This document shows, in pieces, positions 30,655 to 43,600 of a stretch of DNA of 64,000 nt. A model generated the notes under the pieces. It worked only from the letters and a program-made list of their open reading frames with translations, did not search any database and was not told the DNA's origin. Every line of letters begins with the position of its first letter. Position 1 is the stretch's first letter. The position numbers were made by a program, and so were the translations under genes. Origin of the DNA: Ornithinibacillus bavariensis (lineage in GTDB: Bacteria; Bacillota; Bacilli; Bacillales; Amphibacillaceae); assembly GCF_018333235.1 (NCBI RefSeq), contig NZ_BORP01000009.1, forward strand, positions 1 through 64,000, in the 5' to 3' direction.

Positions 30655-31284
30655 TTAGTTAGCCTTGATTGCACTCGTGATTTTTACGAATGATTTTTTT
30701 GCACCTGGTACATTACCTTTGATTAGTAGTAGGTTGCGTTCTGCATCTACACTAACAACTTCTAGGTTTTGGATCGTTACTTGTTCTTGACCCATATGTC
30801 CTGGTAGGTTTTTGCCTGGGAATACGCGCATTGCATCGATTGCTCCCATTGAACCTGGAGATCTATGGTAATGAGAACCGTGTGACATTGGTCCACGTGA
30901 TTGTCCATGACGCTTAATAGAGCCTTGGAATCCTTTACCCTTTGAAGTTCCAGTTACATCAACCTTTTCGCCCGCTTGGAAAATTTCCACGCTAATCGCT
31001 TGACCTACTTCATACTCATCAAGATTAGCATTACGGATTTCACGAACGTAGCGCTTAGGGGTTGTGTTTGCTTTTTCAGCATGACCTTTTTCCGCTTTAT
31101 TCGTACGAGATTGTTTTAAATCTTGAAAACCTAGTTGAATCGCTTCATATCCATCATTTTCAAGCGTTCTTTTTTGTAAAACTACGTTCGGCTCAGCTTG
31201 AATAACAGTAACAGGAATTAATTCACCGTTTTCGTTAAATAGCTGAGTCATGCCGATTTTACGACCTAAGATTCCTTTCGTCAT
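30655..31284 (-). CDS. rplC: 50S ribosomal protein L3
   Basis: The 209-residue protein starts [20 protein letters not shown], with the W-finger region [17 protein letters not shown] near the peptidyl-transferase centre. It lies 31 nt after rpsJ. Confidence 0.99.
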   Translation of the reverse strand: MTKGILGRKIGMTQLFNENGELIPVTVIQAEPNVVLQKRTLENDGYEAIQLGFQDLKQSRTNKAEKGHAEKANTTPKRYVREIRNANLDEYEVGQAISVEIFQAGEKVDVTGTSKGKGFQGSIKRHGQSRGPMSHGSHYHRSPGSMGAIDAMRVFPGKNLPGHMGQEQVTIQNLEVVSVDAERNLLLIKGNVPGAKKSFVKITSAIKAN

Positions 31285-31315
31285 CCGTTACACCTCCTAT
31301 TATAAAGACAATATT

Positions 31316-31648
<333 letters not shown>

Positions 31649-31680
31649 TTATAATAGACATACTCCGTGAAAATTTCTTA

Positions 31681-31712
31681 GCACCCCGCCATGGCAAAGG
31701 GGCCGGGTGTGC
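31681..31712 (-). other. GC-rich hairpin in the S10-operon leader
   Basis: On the minus strand GCAC-A-CCCG pairs with CGGGGTGC (complement of 31704-31712 with 31681-31688): 8 bp with one bulged A. It lies between the S10 promoter and rpsJ, 57 nt before the start. It stands out in A/T-rich surroundings and may bind a ribosomal protein. Confidence 0.5.
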
Positions 31713-31754
31713 CAACAACCTTCCACATCATCGCCTCGAGTGACCAACATTCTC

Positions 31755-31783
31755 ATTATATAGAATTTATATGGTCAATGCAA
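31755..31783 (-). promoter_or_regulatory. S10-operon promoter
   Basis: TTGCAT (complement of 31778-31783), a 17-nt spacer and a perfect TATAAT (complement of 31755-31760). The predicted leader to rpsJ is about 125 nt. Confidence 0.85.
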
Positions 31784-31998
31784 CCTTTTTTGATGAAAAT
31801 CTTATATGTTGCACAATTAATTATTATACTTGCTAATTTAAGTGATTGCAAGGTTTCTAAGAAGATTTATAACTTGGGAAAGTTTGGTGTAGCTTCCGAT
31901 ATTATAACCGTTGGTGTATTACGAGAGAATGTGTCATCTGTTCATGTATATAATCGTAGTTTCCATACTCCAACACAAATTTAACTAGTTAAAAAAAA
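31784..31998. other. Gap between tuf terminator and S10 promoter
   Basis: No gene is supported. A plus-strand frame through 31691-31984 lacks a ribosome binding site and crosses the S10 promoter antisense. Part of the region may supply upstream promoter sequence. Confidence 0.5.
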
Positions 31999-32003
31999 CA
32001 AAA

Positions 32004-32031
32004 AACAGGTAACGTCGTCACGTTACCTGTT
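32004..32031 (-). terminator. Terminator of the str operon after tuf
   Basis: The perfect 12-bp stem AACAGGTAACGT / ACGTTACCTGTT with a 4-nt loop is followed by T-rich sequence on the minus strand. It starts 15 nt after the tuf stop. Confidence 0.95.
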
Positions 32032-32045
32032 TTCGTAAGCTATTA

Positions 32046-33236
32046 TTATTTTGTAATAGAAGTTACAACGCCTGATCCAACAGTACGTCCGCCTTCACGG
32101 ATAGAGAAACGAGTACCATCTTCAATAGCGATTGGAGAAATTAGTTCAACATTCATTTCAATGTTGTCTCCAGGCATTACCATTTCTACTCCTTCTGGTA
32201 GTGTAATAACACCAGTTACGTCAGTTGTACGGAAGTAGAACTGTGGGCGATAGTTTGAGAAGAATGGAGTGTGACGTCCACCTTCTTCTTTAGATAATAC
32301 GTAAACTTCAGCTTTAAAATTTGTGTGTGGAGTAATTGAACCTGGCTTAGCAAGTACTTGACCACGGTTAATATCTTCACGAGCCACACCACGAAGTAGT
32401 GCACCGATGTTATCTCCAGCTTCAGCATAATCAAGAAGCTTACGGAACATTTCAACACCAGTTACAGTTGATTTACTTGATTCTTCTTGAAGACCAATGA
32501 TTTCAACTTCGTCTCCAACTTTAACTTGACCGCGCTCAACACGACCTGTAGCAACAGTACCACGACCAGTGATTGAGAATACGTCCTCAACAGGCATCAT
32601 GAATGGTTTGTCAGTGTCACGTTCTGGAGTTGGTACATATTCGTCAACAGCGTTCATTAGCTCAACGATTCTTTCTTCATACTCTGCATCACCTTCTAGT
32701 GCTTTAAGAGCAGAACCTTTGATTACTGGAACATCGTCACCAGGGAAGTCGTATTCAGATAGTAGGTCACGTACTTCCATTTCAACTAATTCTAGTAATT
32801 CTTCATCGTCAACCATGTCAACTTTGTTTAAGAATACAACGATAGTTGGAACACCTACGTTACGAGAAAGTAGGATGTGCTCACGAGTTTGTGGCATTGG
32901 ACCATCAGCAGCAGATACTACTAGGATAGCTCCGTCCATTTGTGCAGCACCAGTGATCATGTTTTTAACATAGTCAGCGTGTCCTGGGCAGTCTACGTGT
33001 GCATAGTGACGAGTTTCAGTTTCGTACTCAACGTGAGAAGTAGCGATTGTGATACCACGTTCTCTTTCTTCTGGAGCACCGTCGATTTGGTCATAAGCCA
33101 TTGCAGTACCTTTACCGCTTTTCTTAGCCATTACAGTTGTGATAGCAGCAGTTAATGTAGTTTTACCATGGTCAACGTGTCCGATTGTACCAATGTTAAC
33201 GTGTGATTTAGAACGGTCAAATTTTTCTTTAGCCAT
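32046..33236 (-). CDS. tuf: Elongation factor Tu
   Basis: EF-Tu is the GTPase that delivers aminoacyl-tRNA. The 396-residue protein has GHVDHGKT (P-loop), DCPGHADY (G3), NKVD (G4) and the two beta-barrel domains. It is last gene of the rplGB-rpsL-rpsG-fusA-tuf unit, with an extra promoter and a 5' hairpin of its own in the 122-nt fusA-tuf gap. Confidence 0.99.
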   Translation of the reverse strand: MAKEKFDRSKSHVNIGTIGHVDHGKTTLTAAITTVMAKKSGKGTAMAYDQIDGAPEERERGITIATSHVEYETETRHYAHVDCPGHADYVKNMITGAAQMDGAILVVSAADGPMPQTREHILLSRNVGVPTIVVFLNKVDMVDDEELLELVEMEVRDLLSEYDFPGDDVPVIKGSALKALEGDAEYEERIVELMNAVDEYVPTPERDTDKPFMMPVEDVFSITGRGTVATGRVERGQVKVGDEVEIIGLQEESSKSTVTGVEMFRKLLDYAEAGDNIGALLRGVAREDINRGQVLAKPGSITPHTNFKAEVYVLSKEEGGRHTPFFSNYRPQFYFRTTDVTGVITLPEGVEMVMPGDNIEMNVELISPIAIEDGTRFSIREGGRTVGSGVVTSITK

Positions 33237-33286
33237 TTATATTTCCTCCTTTAAATAAATGAAAGATTTTTTTAAGTATATGTTGG

Positions 33287-33319
33287 AGCTAAGAAATAAA
33301 ACTTGTTTATTTCTTAGCT
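33287..33319 (-). other. Perfect 14-bp hairpin at the predicted tuf mRNA 5' end
   Basis: AGCTAAGAAATAAA (33287-33300) and TTTATTTCTTAGCT (33306-33319) form a 14-bp stem with a 5-nt loop. No T-run follows, so it is not an ordinary terminator. It starts only a few bases after the start site predicted from the promoter at 33330-33358. Confidence 0.75.
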
Positions 33320-33329
33320 TACACTAAAA

Positions 33330-33358
33330 GTTATACTTGAGAATAAAGAAAAAATCAA
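33330..33358 (-). promoter_or_regulatory. Internal promoter for tuf
   Basis: TTGATT (complement of 33353-33358), a 17-nt spacer and TATAAC (complement of 33330-33335) begin directly after the fusA stop. It would give tuf extra expression over fusA. Confidence 0.6.
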
Positions 33359-35437
33359 TTATTCTCCAGCGTTTTTCTTAATAATTTCTTCTGCAATGCT
33401 CTTTGGTACTTCTTCATAGTGATCAAAGTGCATTGTATATGTTCCACGACCTTGTGTGTTTGAACGTAATGCAGTTGCATATCCAAACATTTCAGAAAGA
33501 GGAACCATTGCTCTAATTACTTGAGCATTACCACGAGCTTCCATTCCTTCTACACGTCCACGACGGGAAGTAACGTCACCCATGATATCACCCATGTATT
33601 CTTCTGGAACAACAATTTCAACTTTTTCAATTGGTTCTAAAAGTACAGGGTTACATTTATTTTTAGCAGCTTTAAGAGCCATAGATGCAGCTACTTTAAA
33701 CGCCATTTCGTTTGAGTCTACATCATGGTAGCTACCATCAAATAATGATGCTTTTACATCGATTAATGGATAACCAGCTAATACACCATTTTCCATTGCT
33801 TCTCTAACACCTTGTTCAACAGCAGGGATGTATTCACGTGGTACCACACCACCAACGATATTATTGTTAAATTCAAAGCCAGCGCCTTCTTCGTTTGGCT
33901 CAAATTTAATCCAAACGTGACCGTATTGTCCACGTCCACCAGACTGACGTACGAATTTACCTTCGACTTCAGCAGCTGCACGGAATGTTTCACGGTATGC
34001 TACTTGTGGAGCACCAACATTTGCCTCTACTTTGAACTCACGCTTTAAACGGTCCACAATGATATCTAAGTGAAGCTCACCCATACCAGAGATGATTGTT
34101 TGACCAGTTTCAGGATTTGTTTCAGTTCTGAATGTAGGGTCCTCTTCAGCTAGTTTACCTAACGCAATACCCATTTTATCTTGGTCTGCTTTTGTTTTAG
34201 GCTCGATAGCTACAGAGATAACTGGCTCTGGGAATTCCATTGATTCAAGAATTACTAAATTCTTTTCATCACACAATGTGTCACCAGTAGATGTATCCTT
34301 TAATCCTACCGCAGCAGCAATTTCACCAGCGTAAACCTTTGAAATTTCTTGACGGTGGTTAGCGTGCATTTGAAGAATACGACCAATACGCTCACGCTTA
34401 TCTTTAACCGAGTTACGAACATAAGAACCAGAATCTAAAGTTCCTGAGTAAACACGGAAGAAGGTTAACTTTCCAACAAATGGGTCGGTCATAACTTTAA
34501 ATGCTAGAGCTGCAAATGGTTCATCATCACTTGAAGGACGAGTGATTTTTTCTTCCGTACCAGGAACAGTACCCTCGATTGGAGGAATATCAGTTGGTGC
34601 TGGAAGATAATCAATTACACCATCAAGCATTAATTGAACACCTTTGTTTTTAAATGCAGATCCACAGAATACTGGGTAGAATTCTACGCTAAGTGTAGCA
34701 TTACGAATTGCCTTTTTAAGCTCTTCATTAGAGATTTCTTCTCCCTCTAAGTATCTCATCATTAGATCTTCATCTAACTCAGAAACAGCCTCAATTAGGC
34801 TAGTGCGTAATTCTTCTGCCTTATCTTTTAGATCTTCTGGGATTTCACGTGCTTCGTCAACTGTACCAAGATCATCAAGATAATAGTGTGCTTCCATATT
34901 AATAAGGTCAATAATACCATTAAATTGGTCTTCAGCACCGATAGGTAATTGCACTGGGTGTGCATTTGCTCCTAAGCGGTCTTTTAATGTACCTACTGAA
35001 TATAAAAAGTCAGCACCTGTTTTATCCATTTTGTTAACGAAAACAATACGTGGAACACCATAGGTTGTTGCTTGACGCCATACTGTTTCAGTTTGTGGTT
35101 CTACACCAGATTGAGCATCAAGTACTGTAACAGCTCCGTCAAGTACGCGTAATGAACGCTCAACTTCTACGGTGAAGTCAACGTGTCCTGGAGTATCAAT
35201 GATATTGATACGATGGTTTTTCCATTGAGCAGTTGTCGCAGCGGATGTAATCGTGATTCCGCGCTCTTGCTCTTGTTCCATCCAGTCCATTTGGGAAGCA
35301 CCTTCATGTGTTTCACCAATTTTATGAATGCGTCCTGTATAGAAAAGAATACGCTCAGTTGTAGTGGTTTTACCTGCATCGATATGTGCCATAATACCAA
35401 TATTGCGCGTCTTTTCCAAGGAGAACTCTCTTGCCAT
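33359..35437 (-). CDS. fusA: Elongation factor G
   Basis: This 692-residue translocase GTPase has AHIDAGKTT (P-loop), [17 protein letters not shown], domain [13 protein letters not shown] and the C-terminal [15 protein letters not shown]. It lies 42 nt after rpsG. Confidence 0.99.
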   Translation of the reverse strand: MAREFSLEKTRNIGIMAHIDAGKTTTTERILFYTGRIHKIGETHEGASQMDWMEQEQERGITITSAATTAQWKNHRINIIDTPGHVDFTVEVERSLRVLDGAVTVLDAQSGVEPQTETVWRQATTYGVPRIVFVNKMDKTGADFLYSVGTLKDRLGANAHPVQLPIGAEDQFNGIIDLINMEAHYYLDDLGTVDEAREIPEDLKDKAEELRTSLIEAVSELDEDLMMRYLEGEEISNEELKKAIRNATLSVEFYPVFCGSAFKNKGVQLMLDGVIDYLPAPTDIPPIEGTVPGTEEKITRPSSDDEPFAALAFKVMTDPFVGKLTFFRVYSGTLDSGSYVRNSVKDKRERIGRILQMHANHRQEISKVYAGEIAAAVGLKDTSTGDTLCDEKNLVILESMEFPEPVISVAIEPKTKADQDKMGIALGKLAEEDPTFRTETNPETGQTIISGMGELHLDIIVDRLKREFKVEANVGAPQVAYRETFRAAAEVEGKFVRQSGGRGQYGHVWIKFEPNEEGAGFEFNNNIVGGVVPREYIPAVEQGVREAMENGVLAGYPLIDVKASLFDGSYHDVDSNEMAFKVAASMALKAAKNKCNPVLLEPIEKVEIVVPEEYMGDIMGDVTSRRGRVEGMEARGNAQVIRAMVPLSEMFGYATALRSNTQGRGTYTMHFDHYEEVPKSIAEEIIKKNAGE

Positions 35438-35479
35438 GTATTCTTCTCCTTCCTGCTAAAGGCTTTATATTTGTTTAAA

Positions 35480-35950
35480 TTACCAACGATAGTGAGCAAA
35501 CGCTTTGTTTGCTTCTGCCATTTTGTGCATATCTTCGCGCTTCTTAACAGCAGCTCCTGTGTTGTTTGAAGCATCTAGGATTTCGTTAGCTAAACGTTCT
35601 TCCATTGTTTTCTCTCCGCGTAAGCGTGCATAGTTAACAAGGTAACGTAAGCCTAAAGTTTGACGACGTTCTGGACGAACTTCAACCGGTACTTGGTAGT
35701 TAGAACCACCAACACGGCGTGCACGTACTTCAAGTACAGGCATAACATTTTTCATTGCTTGTTCAAATACTTCCATCGGATTTTGTCCGCTACGCTCTTG
35801 AACTAGTTCAAATGCATTATAAAGAATTTTTTGAGCAATGCCTCGTTTACCATCAATCATGATTTGGTTGATTAAACGAGTTACTAGTTTTGAATTATAA
35901 AGTGGATCTGGCAAGACATCGCGCTTAGGTACTGGTCCTTTACGTGGCAT
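35480..35950 (-). CDS. rpsG: 30S ribosomal protein S7
   Basis: This 156-residue head-assembly initiator has [41 protein letters not shown] and the C-terminal AFAHYRW. It lies 40 nt after rpsL. Confidence 0.99.
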   Translation of the reverse strand: MPRKGPVPKRDVLPDPLYNSKLVTRLINQIMIDGKRGIAQKILYNAFELVQERSGQNPMEVFEQAMKNVMPVLEVRARRVGGSNYQVPVEVRPERRQTLGLRYLVNYARLRGEKTMEERLANEILDASNNTGAAVKKREDMHKMAEANKAFAHYRW

Positions 35951-35990
35951 ATGTCCCCCTCCTTTCTTTCATCTGTGTTGTGAACAATCA

Positions 35991-36410
35991 TTATTTCTTC
36001 TCTTTAGGGCGTTTTGTACCATATTTAGAGCGTCCTTGCATACGGCCATCTACTCCAGCTGTATCAAGTGCGCCACGTACGATGTGATAACGTACCCCTG
36101 GTAAGTCTTTTACACGTCCTCCACGGATTAAAACTACACTGTGTTCCTGTAGATTGTGTCCAATTCCAGGAATGTATGCAGTTACTTCCATGTTGTTTGA
36201 TAAACGAACACGAGCATATTTACGTAATGCAGAGTTCGGTTTTTTCGGGGTTAGTGTACCAACACGAGTACAAACACCACGTTTTTGTGGAGAGTTTTCA
36301 TTTGTTAATGATTTCTTGAAGCTGTTGTACCCTTTATTAAGTGCTGGTGAGTCAGATTTCTTAGGTTTGCTTTCGCGACCTTTGCGAACAAGTTGGTTAA
36401 TTGTAGGCAT
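35991..36410 (-). CDS. rpsL: 30S ribosomal protein S12
   Basis: The 139-residue decoding-centre protein has [11 protein letters not shown] (Lys56/Lys57) and [12 protein letters not shown]; the positions altered in streptomycin resistance are wild-type. Its length matches the Bacillus form with an insertion near residue 13-25. It lies 130 nt after rplGB. Confidence 0.99.
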   Translation of the reverse strand: MPTINQLVRKGRESKPKKSDSPALNKGYNSFKKSLTNENSPQKRGVCTRVGTLTPKKPNSALRKYARVRLSNNMEVTAYIPGIGHNLQEHSVVLIRGGRVKDLPGVRYHIVRGALDTAGVDGRMQGRSKYGTKRPKEKK

Positions 36411-36540
36411 TTTCGATTTCCTCCCTTCTGGTTTACTAAAAAACAGCTAGTAATCACCCGGTTTGTAATACCACACATCCAGGTGGTTCATCTTGAAGCA
36501 AAAAACAAAGCTTTCGCGAGAATCTATCCCGCCAAAACCA

Positions 36541-36792
36541 TCACTTTTTTATTGCTACACTCGATGCGCCAACATCAATTCCGCATGCGGCACCTAGCTT
36601 TTTCATGGAATCAACACGCTGACACGGAATGCCCAGCGATTTAGCTAATTCTTCAATCTCTTGTGTTTTTCGCCGATCAGCATCTTCAGCTATAAACACT
36701 TCACTTACATGGCCATTTTTCATAGCCTTCAGTGTTTGCTTCATGCCAATTACTAGCTGTGATTTTACTTTCGTCACTTTTTCATAAGACAT
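36541..36792 (-). CDS. rplGB: L7Ae-family ribosomal protein (YbxF-like)
   Basis: The 83-residue L7Ae/L30e-type kink-turn RNA-binding protein begins MSYEKVTKVKSQLVIGMKQT. It contains VSEVFIAEDAD and the typical GIDVGASSVAI ending. ATG 36792 follows TGGAGG; the longer in-frame start at 36849 would read through the promoter. YbxF of Bacillus subtilis binds kink-turns and associates with ribosomes. It is first gene of the str operon. Confidence 0.93.
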   Translation of the reverse strand: MSYEKVTKVKSQLVIGMKQTLKAMKNGHVSEVFIAEDADRRKTQEIEELAKSLGIPCQRVDSMKKLGAACGIDVGASSVAIKK

Positions 36793-36820
36793 AATTATAT
36801 CCTCCAAAGTAACAAGTATA

Positions 36821-36900
36821 AATCGGAAGCACCTTGAATATATTATCATTCTCGTTTTTCAATGTCAACTAGAATTTATAACATTTTGGTGCTTCCGATT
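36821..36900 (-). promoter_or_regulatory. str-operon promoter bracketed by a 13-bp inverted repeat
   Basis: TTGACA (complement of 36863-36868), a 17-nt spacer and TAATAT (complement of 36840-36845) form a near-consensus promoter for rplGB-rpsL-rpsG-fusA. It is flanked by the perfect repeats AATCGGAAGCACC (36821-36833) and GGTGCTTCCGATT (36888-36900). The predicted start site (about 36833) falls on the first base of the downstream arm. The repeat may be a DNA operator, or a stem in RNA reading through from rpoC. Confidence 0.8.
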
Positions 36901-36952
36901 ATAATTTTTTATCTAGAAAGCCTTAAACAATCGAAAGCTTAAATCATTTTTC

Positions 36953-39900
36953 TTACTGTACAGGCTGTTCTACTTCTTCTTCTAATACCTCTTCCGTTTC
37001 AACCTTTGGTAGTTGAACTTTTCGGTAACGTTGCATTCCTGTACCTGCTGGAACAAGCTTACCGATAATAACGTTCTCTTTTAGACCTAGTAATTCGTCT
37101 CGTTTACCCTTGATTGCAGCATCTGTTAGAACCCTTGTAGTTTCTTGGAAGGATGCAGCAGATAGGAACGAATCAGTTTCTAATGAAGCTTTAGTGATAC
37201 CTAGTAGTACTGGCTTACCAACTGCTGGTTGGTTACCTTCCATGAGTACTTTATGGTTAGCTTCCTTAAACTGATGCAGCTCAAGTAGAGAACCAGGTAA
37301 GACATCCGTATCACCAGCATCAATTACACGTACTTTACGAAGCATTTGTCGTACCATAACCTCAACGTGTTTATCACCAATTTCAACACCTTGCATACGG
37401 TATACTCGTTGCACTTCACGTAGCAAGTAATCCTGAACACCTGCAACACCTTGGACACGTATTAATGCTTTTGGATCCACTGATCCTTCTGTAAGCTCCT
37501 GTCCGGCAATTACTTCATCACCAACAGAAACCTTAAGTCGAGCATTGTATGGAACGGCATATGAGCGTTGTTCTACTTCACCTTGGATTACAACTTCATG
37601 TTTATCCTTCGCTTCATGAATTTCTAAGACTGTTCCATAAATTTCACTAATAACAGCCTGACCTTTCGGGTTACGTGCTTCAAACAACTCCTGAATACGT
37701 GGTAAACCTTGTGTAATGTCATCTCCAGCAACCCCACCAGTGTGGAACGTACGCATTGTTAGCTGTGTTCCAGGCTCACCAATCGATTGTGCAGCGATAA
37801 TTCCAACCGCTTCGCCAACCTCTACCTCAGAGCCTGTTGCTAAATTGCGACCATAACACTTCTTACAAACACCGTGTTTTGTATTACATGTAAACACTGT
37901 GCGGATTGTTACTTTTTCAATACCAGCTTCCACAATTTGCTTCGCTTGGTCTTCACTGATGACAGTATCATACTCCACTATTACCTCTTTTGTCTCAGGG
38001 TGCACAACTGTTTCAAAAGCTGTACGTCCAACTAATCGGTCGAATAGTGGTTCTATTACCTCATTACCGTCCATTAAAGCGGTAACTGGAAGTCCTCGAT
38101 CTGTTCCACAATCAGTTTCGCGAACAATTACATCCTGTGCAACATCAACAAGACGACGAGTTAAGTATCCTGAGTCAGCTGTTTTTAATGCGGTATCCGC
38201 AAGACCTTTACGCGCACCGTGGGTAGAAATAAAGTACTCTAATACTGTTAAGCCTTCACGGAAGCTTGATTTAATTGGTAATTCAATGATTCGACCAGCC
38301 GGGTTAGCCATTAGTCCACGCATACCAGCAAGCTGTGTAAAGTTAGATGCATTACCACGAGCTCCAGAGTCACTCATCATAAAGATTGGGTTACGGTTAT
38401 CAAGTGATTCCATTAACCTATCCTGAATCGTATCTTTTGCTTGTGACCATATAGCGATAACACGATCATAGCGCTCTTCTTCCGTGATTAGACCACGGCG
38501 GAATTGCTTCATTACATTATCAACTTTCTTTTGCGCTTCATTTAGAATTTCTTCTTTTTCTGGTAATACCACGATATCGGAAATACCTACCGTCATACCA
38601 GCTGTAGTAGACATGCTAAAACCAAGATCCTTCATACGGTCAAGCATTCTAGATGTTTCCGTAATCTTAAATCGTTTGAACACCTCTGCAATGATATCAC
38701 CGAGGAATCCCTTCTTAAATGGCTTGATTATTTCTCTCTTTTTAATCTCTTCTTTAATGTTTGTTCCTTTTTCCACAAAATAGTGTTCAGGAGTACGTTG
38801 TTCAAGATTAAATTTCGTTGGCTCATTAATATAAGGGAATGAATCTGGCAAAATCTCATTAAAGATTAACTTACCTACTGTTGTTAACAATAATTGATTA
38901 TTTTGCTCTTCAGTAAATGTTTTATTGTTCAAAGTAGATGCCTTAACAGCAATACGTGTATGCAAATGAACAAAGCCGTTTTGATATGCAACTCTAGCTT
39001 CATTTACATCTGTGACTACTGTACCTTCACCGATAGCACCTTCACGTTCTAGTGTTAAGTAATAGTTTCCTAACACCATATCCTGTGATGGTGTAACAAC
39101 TGGTTTTCCATCCTTTGGATTAAGAATGTTTTGTGCAGCAAGCATTAACAAACGTGCTTCTGCTTGTGCCTCAGCAGATAGTGGTACGTGAACAGCCATT
39201 TGGTCACCATCAAAGTCAGCGTTATAAGCTGTACATACTAATGGATGCAGACGGATTGCACGACCTTCTACTAGTGTTGGTTCAAAAGCCTGTATTCCCA
39301 ATCTGTGAAGAGTAGGTGCACGGTTAAGTAAAACCGGGTGTTCTTTAATAACGTCTTCTAATACGTCCCAAACATCAGGATGAACACGTTCAATTTTACG
39401 TTTAGCTGATTTGATGTTATGTGCAATACCACGCTCTACTAGCTCTTTCATAATAAATGGCTTAAAAAGTTCAAGTGCCATTTCTTTTGGTAATCCACAT
39501 TGATACATTTTTAAGTTTGGACCAACTACAATTACAGAACGTCCAGAGTAATCAACACGTTTTCCAAGTAAATTTTGACGGAAACGACCTTGCTTACCCT
39601 TAAGCATATGAGAAAGTGATTTTAATGGACGATTTCCCGGTCCAGTAACTGGACGACCACGACGACCATTATCAATCAAAGCATCAACAGCTTCTTGTAG
39701 CATACGTTTTTCGTTTTGCACAATAATACTTGGTGCACCTAAATCTAATAAACGCTTTAGACGATTATTACGGTTAATTACACGACGATATAAATCGTTT
39801 AGATCAGAGGTTGCAAAACGTCCACCATCTAACTGAACCATTGGTCTAATCTCTGGTGGAATAACAGGAAGTACATCTAAGATCATCCAAGATGTTTCAT

Positions 39901-40561
39901 TTCCTGAGTTACGGAATGCCTCTAATACTTCTAATCGCTTAATTGCTCTTGTTCTGCGTTGCCCTTGAGCTGTTTTCAGCTCTTCTTTCAATGCATCAAC
40001 CTCTTTATCAAGGTCAATATCTTGAAGAAGCTTGCGAATAGCCTCCGCACCCATTTGTGCTTTAAACGAAGAACCGTATTTTTCATAATACGTACGGTAT
40101 TCTTTTTCAGAAAGTAGTTGTTTCTTTTCTAAAGGCGTATTTCCTGGATCTGTAACAATATATGCAGCAAAATAAATAACTTCCTCCAAAGCACGTGGAG
40201 ACATATCTAATACAAGACCCATTCGACTTGGAATTCCTTTGAAATACCAAATATGTGACACAGGTGCAGCTAATTCAATATGTCCCATACGTTCACGGCG
40301 AACTTTAGACTTCGTTACTTCTACACCACAGCGATCACAAACAACACCCTTATAACGAACTCTTTTATATTTTCCGCAATGACATTCCCAGTCTTTCGTT
40401 GGACCAAAAATGCGTTCACAGAATAACCCATCTTTCTCTGGTTTCAATGTACGATAGTTAATCGTTTCTGGTTTTTTTACTTCACCATAGGACCATGAAC
40501 GGATTTTTTCTGGTGAAGCTAGACCAATCTTCATAAATTCAAAATTATTTACATCTAACAA
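36953..40561 (-). CDS. rpoC: RNA polymerase subunit beta'
   Basis: The 1202-residue catalytic subunit has the zinc site [20 protein letters not shown], the active-site [13 protein letters not shown], a bridge/trigger region with [16 protein letters not shown], and a short acidic tail. It lies 97 nt after rpoB. Confidence 0.99.
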   Translation of the reverse strand: MLDVNNFEFMKIGLASPEKIRSWSYGEVKKPETINYRTLKPEKDGLFCERIFGPTKDWECHCGKYKRVRYKGVVCDRCGVEVTKSKVRRERMGHIELAAPVSHIWYFKGIPSRMGLVLDMSPRALEEVIYFAAYIVTDPGNTPLEKKQLLSEKEYRTYYEKYGSSFKAQMGAEAIRKLLQDIDLDKEVDALKEELKTAQGQRRTRAIKRLEVLEAFRNSGNETSWMILDVLPVIPPEIRPMVQLDGGRFATSDLNDLYRRVINRNNRLKRLLDLGAPSIIVQNEKRMLQEAVDALIDNGRRGRPVTGPGNRPLKSLSHMLKGKQGRFRQNLLGKRVDYSGRSVIVVGPNLKMYQCGLPKEMALELFKPFIMKELVERGIAHNIKSAKRKIERVHPDVWDVLEDVIKEHPVLLNRAPTLHRLGIQAFEPTLVEGRAIRLHPLVCTAYNADFDGDQMAVHVPLSAEAQAEARLLMLAAQNILNPKDGKPVVTPSQDMVLGNYYLTLEREGAIGEGTVVTDVNEARVAYQNGFVHLHTRIAVKASTLNNKTFTEEQNNQLLLTTVGKLIFNEILPDSFPYINEPTKFNLEQRTPEHYFVEKGTNIKEEIKKREIIKPFKKGFLGDIIAEVFKRFKITETSRMLDRMKDLGFSMSTTAGMTVGISDIVVLPEKEEILNEAQKKVDNVMKQFRRGLITEEERYDRVIAIWSQAKDTIQDRLMESLDNRNPIFMMSDSGARGNASNFTQLAGMRGLMANPAGRIIELPIKSSFREGLTVLEYFISTHGARKGLADTALKTADSGYLTRRLVDVAQDVIVRETDCGTDRGLPVTALMDGNEVIEPLFDRLVGRTAFETVVHPETKEVIVEYDTVISEDQAKQIVEAGIEKVTIRTVFTCNTKHGVCKKCYGRNLATGSEVEVGEAVGIIAAQSIGEPGTQLTMRTFHTGGVAGDDITQGLPRIQELFEARNPKGQAVISEIYGTVLEIHEAKDKHEVVIQGEVEQRSYAVPYNARLKVSVGDEVIAGQELTEGSVDPKALIRVQGVAGVQDYLLREVQRVYRMQGVEIGDKHVEVMVRQMLRKVRVIDAGDTDVLPGSLLELHQFKEANHKVLMEGNQPAVGKPVLLGITKASLETDSFLSAASFQETTRVLTDAAIKGKRDELLGLKENVIIGKLVPAGTGMQRYRKVQLPKVETEEVLEEEVEQPVQ

Positions 40562-40658
40562 GGGTATACCTCCCTTTTTAATGTCCGTTTTTACGATGAA
40601 TTACCTTGCTAAGAGCTTATTGGGGGAAGACTAATTAGCTAGTCTATTCCCCCGATAA

Positions 40659-43600
40659 TTAATTTTCTTCAACCTCTAAATTTAACTTGCTTGCCGCCTG
40701 TGTATCTTCTTCCTCCAGGTCACGCATTTCAATTTCTGATTCATCACCTGCAAGAATCTTAACGTCAAGACCAAGACTTTGTAATTCTTTAATTAATACT
40801 TTAAAGGATTCTGGTACACCAGGCTCTGGTACATTGTCACCTTTAACAATAGCTTCATACGTCTTCACACGTCCAACTACATCATCAGACTTAACTGTTA
40901 GAATTTCTTGAAGCGTATAAGCAGCACCATAAGCTTCTAGTGCCCATACCTCCATCTCACCGAAGCGCTGACCACCGAACTGAGCTTTACCACCCAACGG
41001 TTGTTGCGTAACAAGTGAGTACGGACCAGTTGAACGTGCATGTAATTTATCGTCAACCATGTGTGCTAGTTTAATCATATACATAACCCCAACAGACACA
41101 CGGTTATCAAAAGGCACACCAGTTCTTCCGTCATAAAGAATGGATTTTGCATCACGAGGCATTCCAGCTTCTTCTAATGTATCCCAAACGTCTTGTTCGG
41201 TAGCACCATCGAATACCGGTGTTGCAACATGAATGCCTAACTGTCTTGCAGCCATACCTAAATGCAGCTCAAACACCTGTCCGATGTTCATACGCGAAGG
41301 TACCCCTAGAGGGTTAAGCATAATGTCAACAGGTGTACCGTCAGGAAGGAATGGCATATCTTCTTCCGGCAAAATACGAGAAATAACACCCTTATTTCCG
41401 TGACGACCAGCCATCTTATCCCCTTCATGAATTTTACGCTTTTGGACAATATAAACACGTACTAATTCATTGACACCTGGTGGTAATTCGTCCCCATCCT
41501 CACGATTAAACACTTTAACATCAAGGACAATTCCACCTGCACCATGTGGCACACGTAGAGAAGTATCACGCACCTCACGTGCCTTTTCACCAAAGATTGC
41601 ATGAAGTAAACGCTCTTCAGCAGATAGTTCTGTAACTCCCTTAGGTGTCACTTTACCGACTAGGATATCACCATCAGAAACTTCAGCACCAATCCGAATA
41701 ATTCCTTGTTCGTTTAGATTTTTAAGTGCTTCTTCACCAACATTCGGAATATCTCTAGTGATTTCTTCTGGTCCAAGCTTTGTATCACGAGCTTCAGATT
41801 CATATTCCTCAATATGAATAGAAGTATATACATCATCTTTTACAAGGCGCTCACTCATAATGATAGCATCCTCGTAGTTGTATCCTTCCCAAGTCATAAA
41901 CGCAACTAAAACATTACGTCCAAGTGCTAGTTCACCTTTTTCCATAGAAGGACCGTCAGCAAGAACTTCACCCTTGGTCACACGATCCCCTTCCTGAACG
42001 ATAGGGCGTTGATTGTAGCAAGTACCTTGGTTAGAACGAATGAATTTTTGAAGCTTATAGCGATCTGTATCACCTTTTACTTCTTTTCCATCGACAACAG
42101 CAACTCGACGAACAATAACTTCTTTAGCTTCCACACGTTCCACAATTCCATCGTGCTTACAAATGATAGCAGCACCAGAGTCTTTACCAGAAACATACTC
42201 CATTCCAGTACCAACAATTGGAGCTTCTGGACTAAGTAGTGGAACAGCCTGACGTTGCATGTTCGCTCCCATTAGCGCACGGTTTGAGTCATCGTTTTCT
42301 AAGAATGGAATACACGCTGTCGCAGCAGATACAACCTGCTTCGGCGATACATCCATATAGTCAATCTTCTCGCGTGGAACAACTGTGTTCTCACCACGAA
42401 AACGAGAAATAACCTCTTCGTCAGCAAATGTACCGTCATCATTTAAGCGAGCATTTGCTTGTGCAACAATATAATTATCCTCTTCATCTGCAGTTAGATA
42501 ATCAATTTGATTGGTTACTTTACCAGTGTCAGGATCAACACGACGGTAAGGCGTTTCAATAAAACCAAATTTATTAACCTTTGCATAGGATGATAAGGAG
42601 TTAATTAATCCAATATTCGGTCCCTCAGGTGTTTCAATTGGACACATACGACCATAATGCGAATAGTGAACGTCACGCACCTCGAAACCAGCACGTTCAC
42701 GAGTTAAACCACCCGGTCCTAATGCTGACAAACGACGCTTATGTGTTAGTTCAGCAAGCGGGTTAGTCTGGTCCATAAACTGAGATAGCTGTGAGCTACC
42801 AAAGAATTCCTTAATTGACGCGATAACCGGACGAATATTGATCAGTTGCTGTGGAGTTACACTAGACGTATCCTGAATAGACATACGTTCACGGACTACC
42901 CGCTCCATTCGAGATAAACCGATACGGAACTGATTTTGTAATAGTTCCCCAACCGAACGAAGTCTACGGTTACCTAAGTGATCGATATCATCCGTATCCC
43001 CAACATGGTGTAGTAGATTAAAGAAATAGCTAATCGAAGCTAAAATGTCAGCAGGTGCAATGTGCTTAACACTAGAATCGATATGTGCATTCCCAATAAC
43101 ATTAAGAGCTCTTTCACCACTCGGATCAGTTGGGTCGACAATCTTAATCGATTGAATTCGAATTGGATCCTCTAAAACTCCATCATGCGGCTCTAGTATT
43201 CTCTCTCCCAAGATTACATCATTTTCTTCAATGTACGGGATTAATTTATCTAATAATCTACGCTCCACTTTATCGCCAGCCTGTGCTAAAACTTCACCAG
43301 TTTCAGGGTCGACAATCGGTTCAGCTAGTACCTGGTTAAACAAGCGATTTTTAATATGAAGCTTCTTGTTTATTTTATAACGACCAACATGTGCAAGATC
43401 ATAACGCTTAGGATCGAAGAAGCGTGAAATAAGCAAGCTTTTTGCATTCTCAACAGTTGGTGGTTCTCCTGGACGTAGACGCTCATAGATTTCAAGAAGT
43501 GCTTTTTCAGTCGTTTCTGTATTATCCTTTTCTAATGTATTCATTAGATATTCGTTTTCACCGATTAAATCAATTATTTCTTGATCCGTACCAAATCCAA

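Noticed and set aside
31691-31984. 97-codon plus-strand frame between tuf and rpsJ
   Set aside because: It has no ribosome binding site, runs antisense through the S10 promoter and leader, and its product has no protein-like pattern.
32569-32973. Ser/Thr-rich 134-codon plus-strand frame
   Set aside because: Antisense to tuf; the composition is a mirror of EF-Tu codons.
35167-35574. 135-codon minus-strand frame over the fusA-rpsG junction
   Set aside because: Out of frame with both well-conserved genes.
37899-38426. 175-codon plus-strand frame
   Set aside because: Entirely antisense to conserved rpoC; it arises from codon bias of the real gene.
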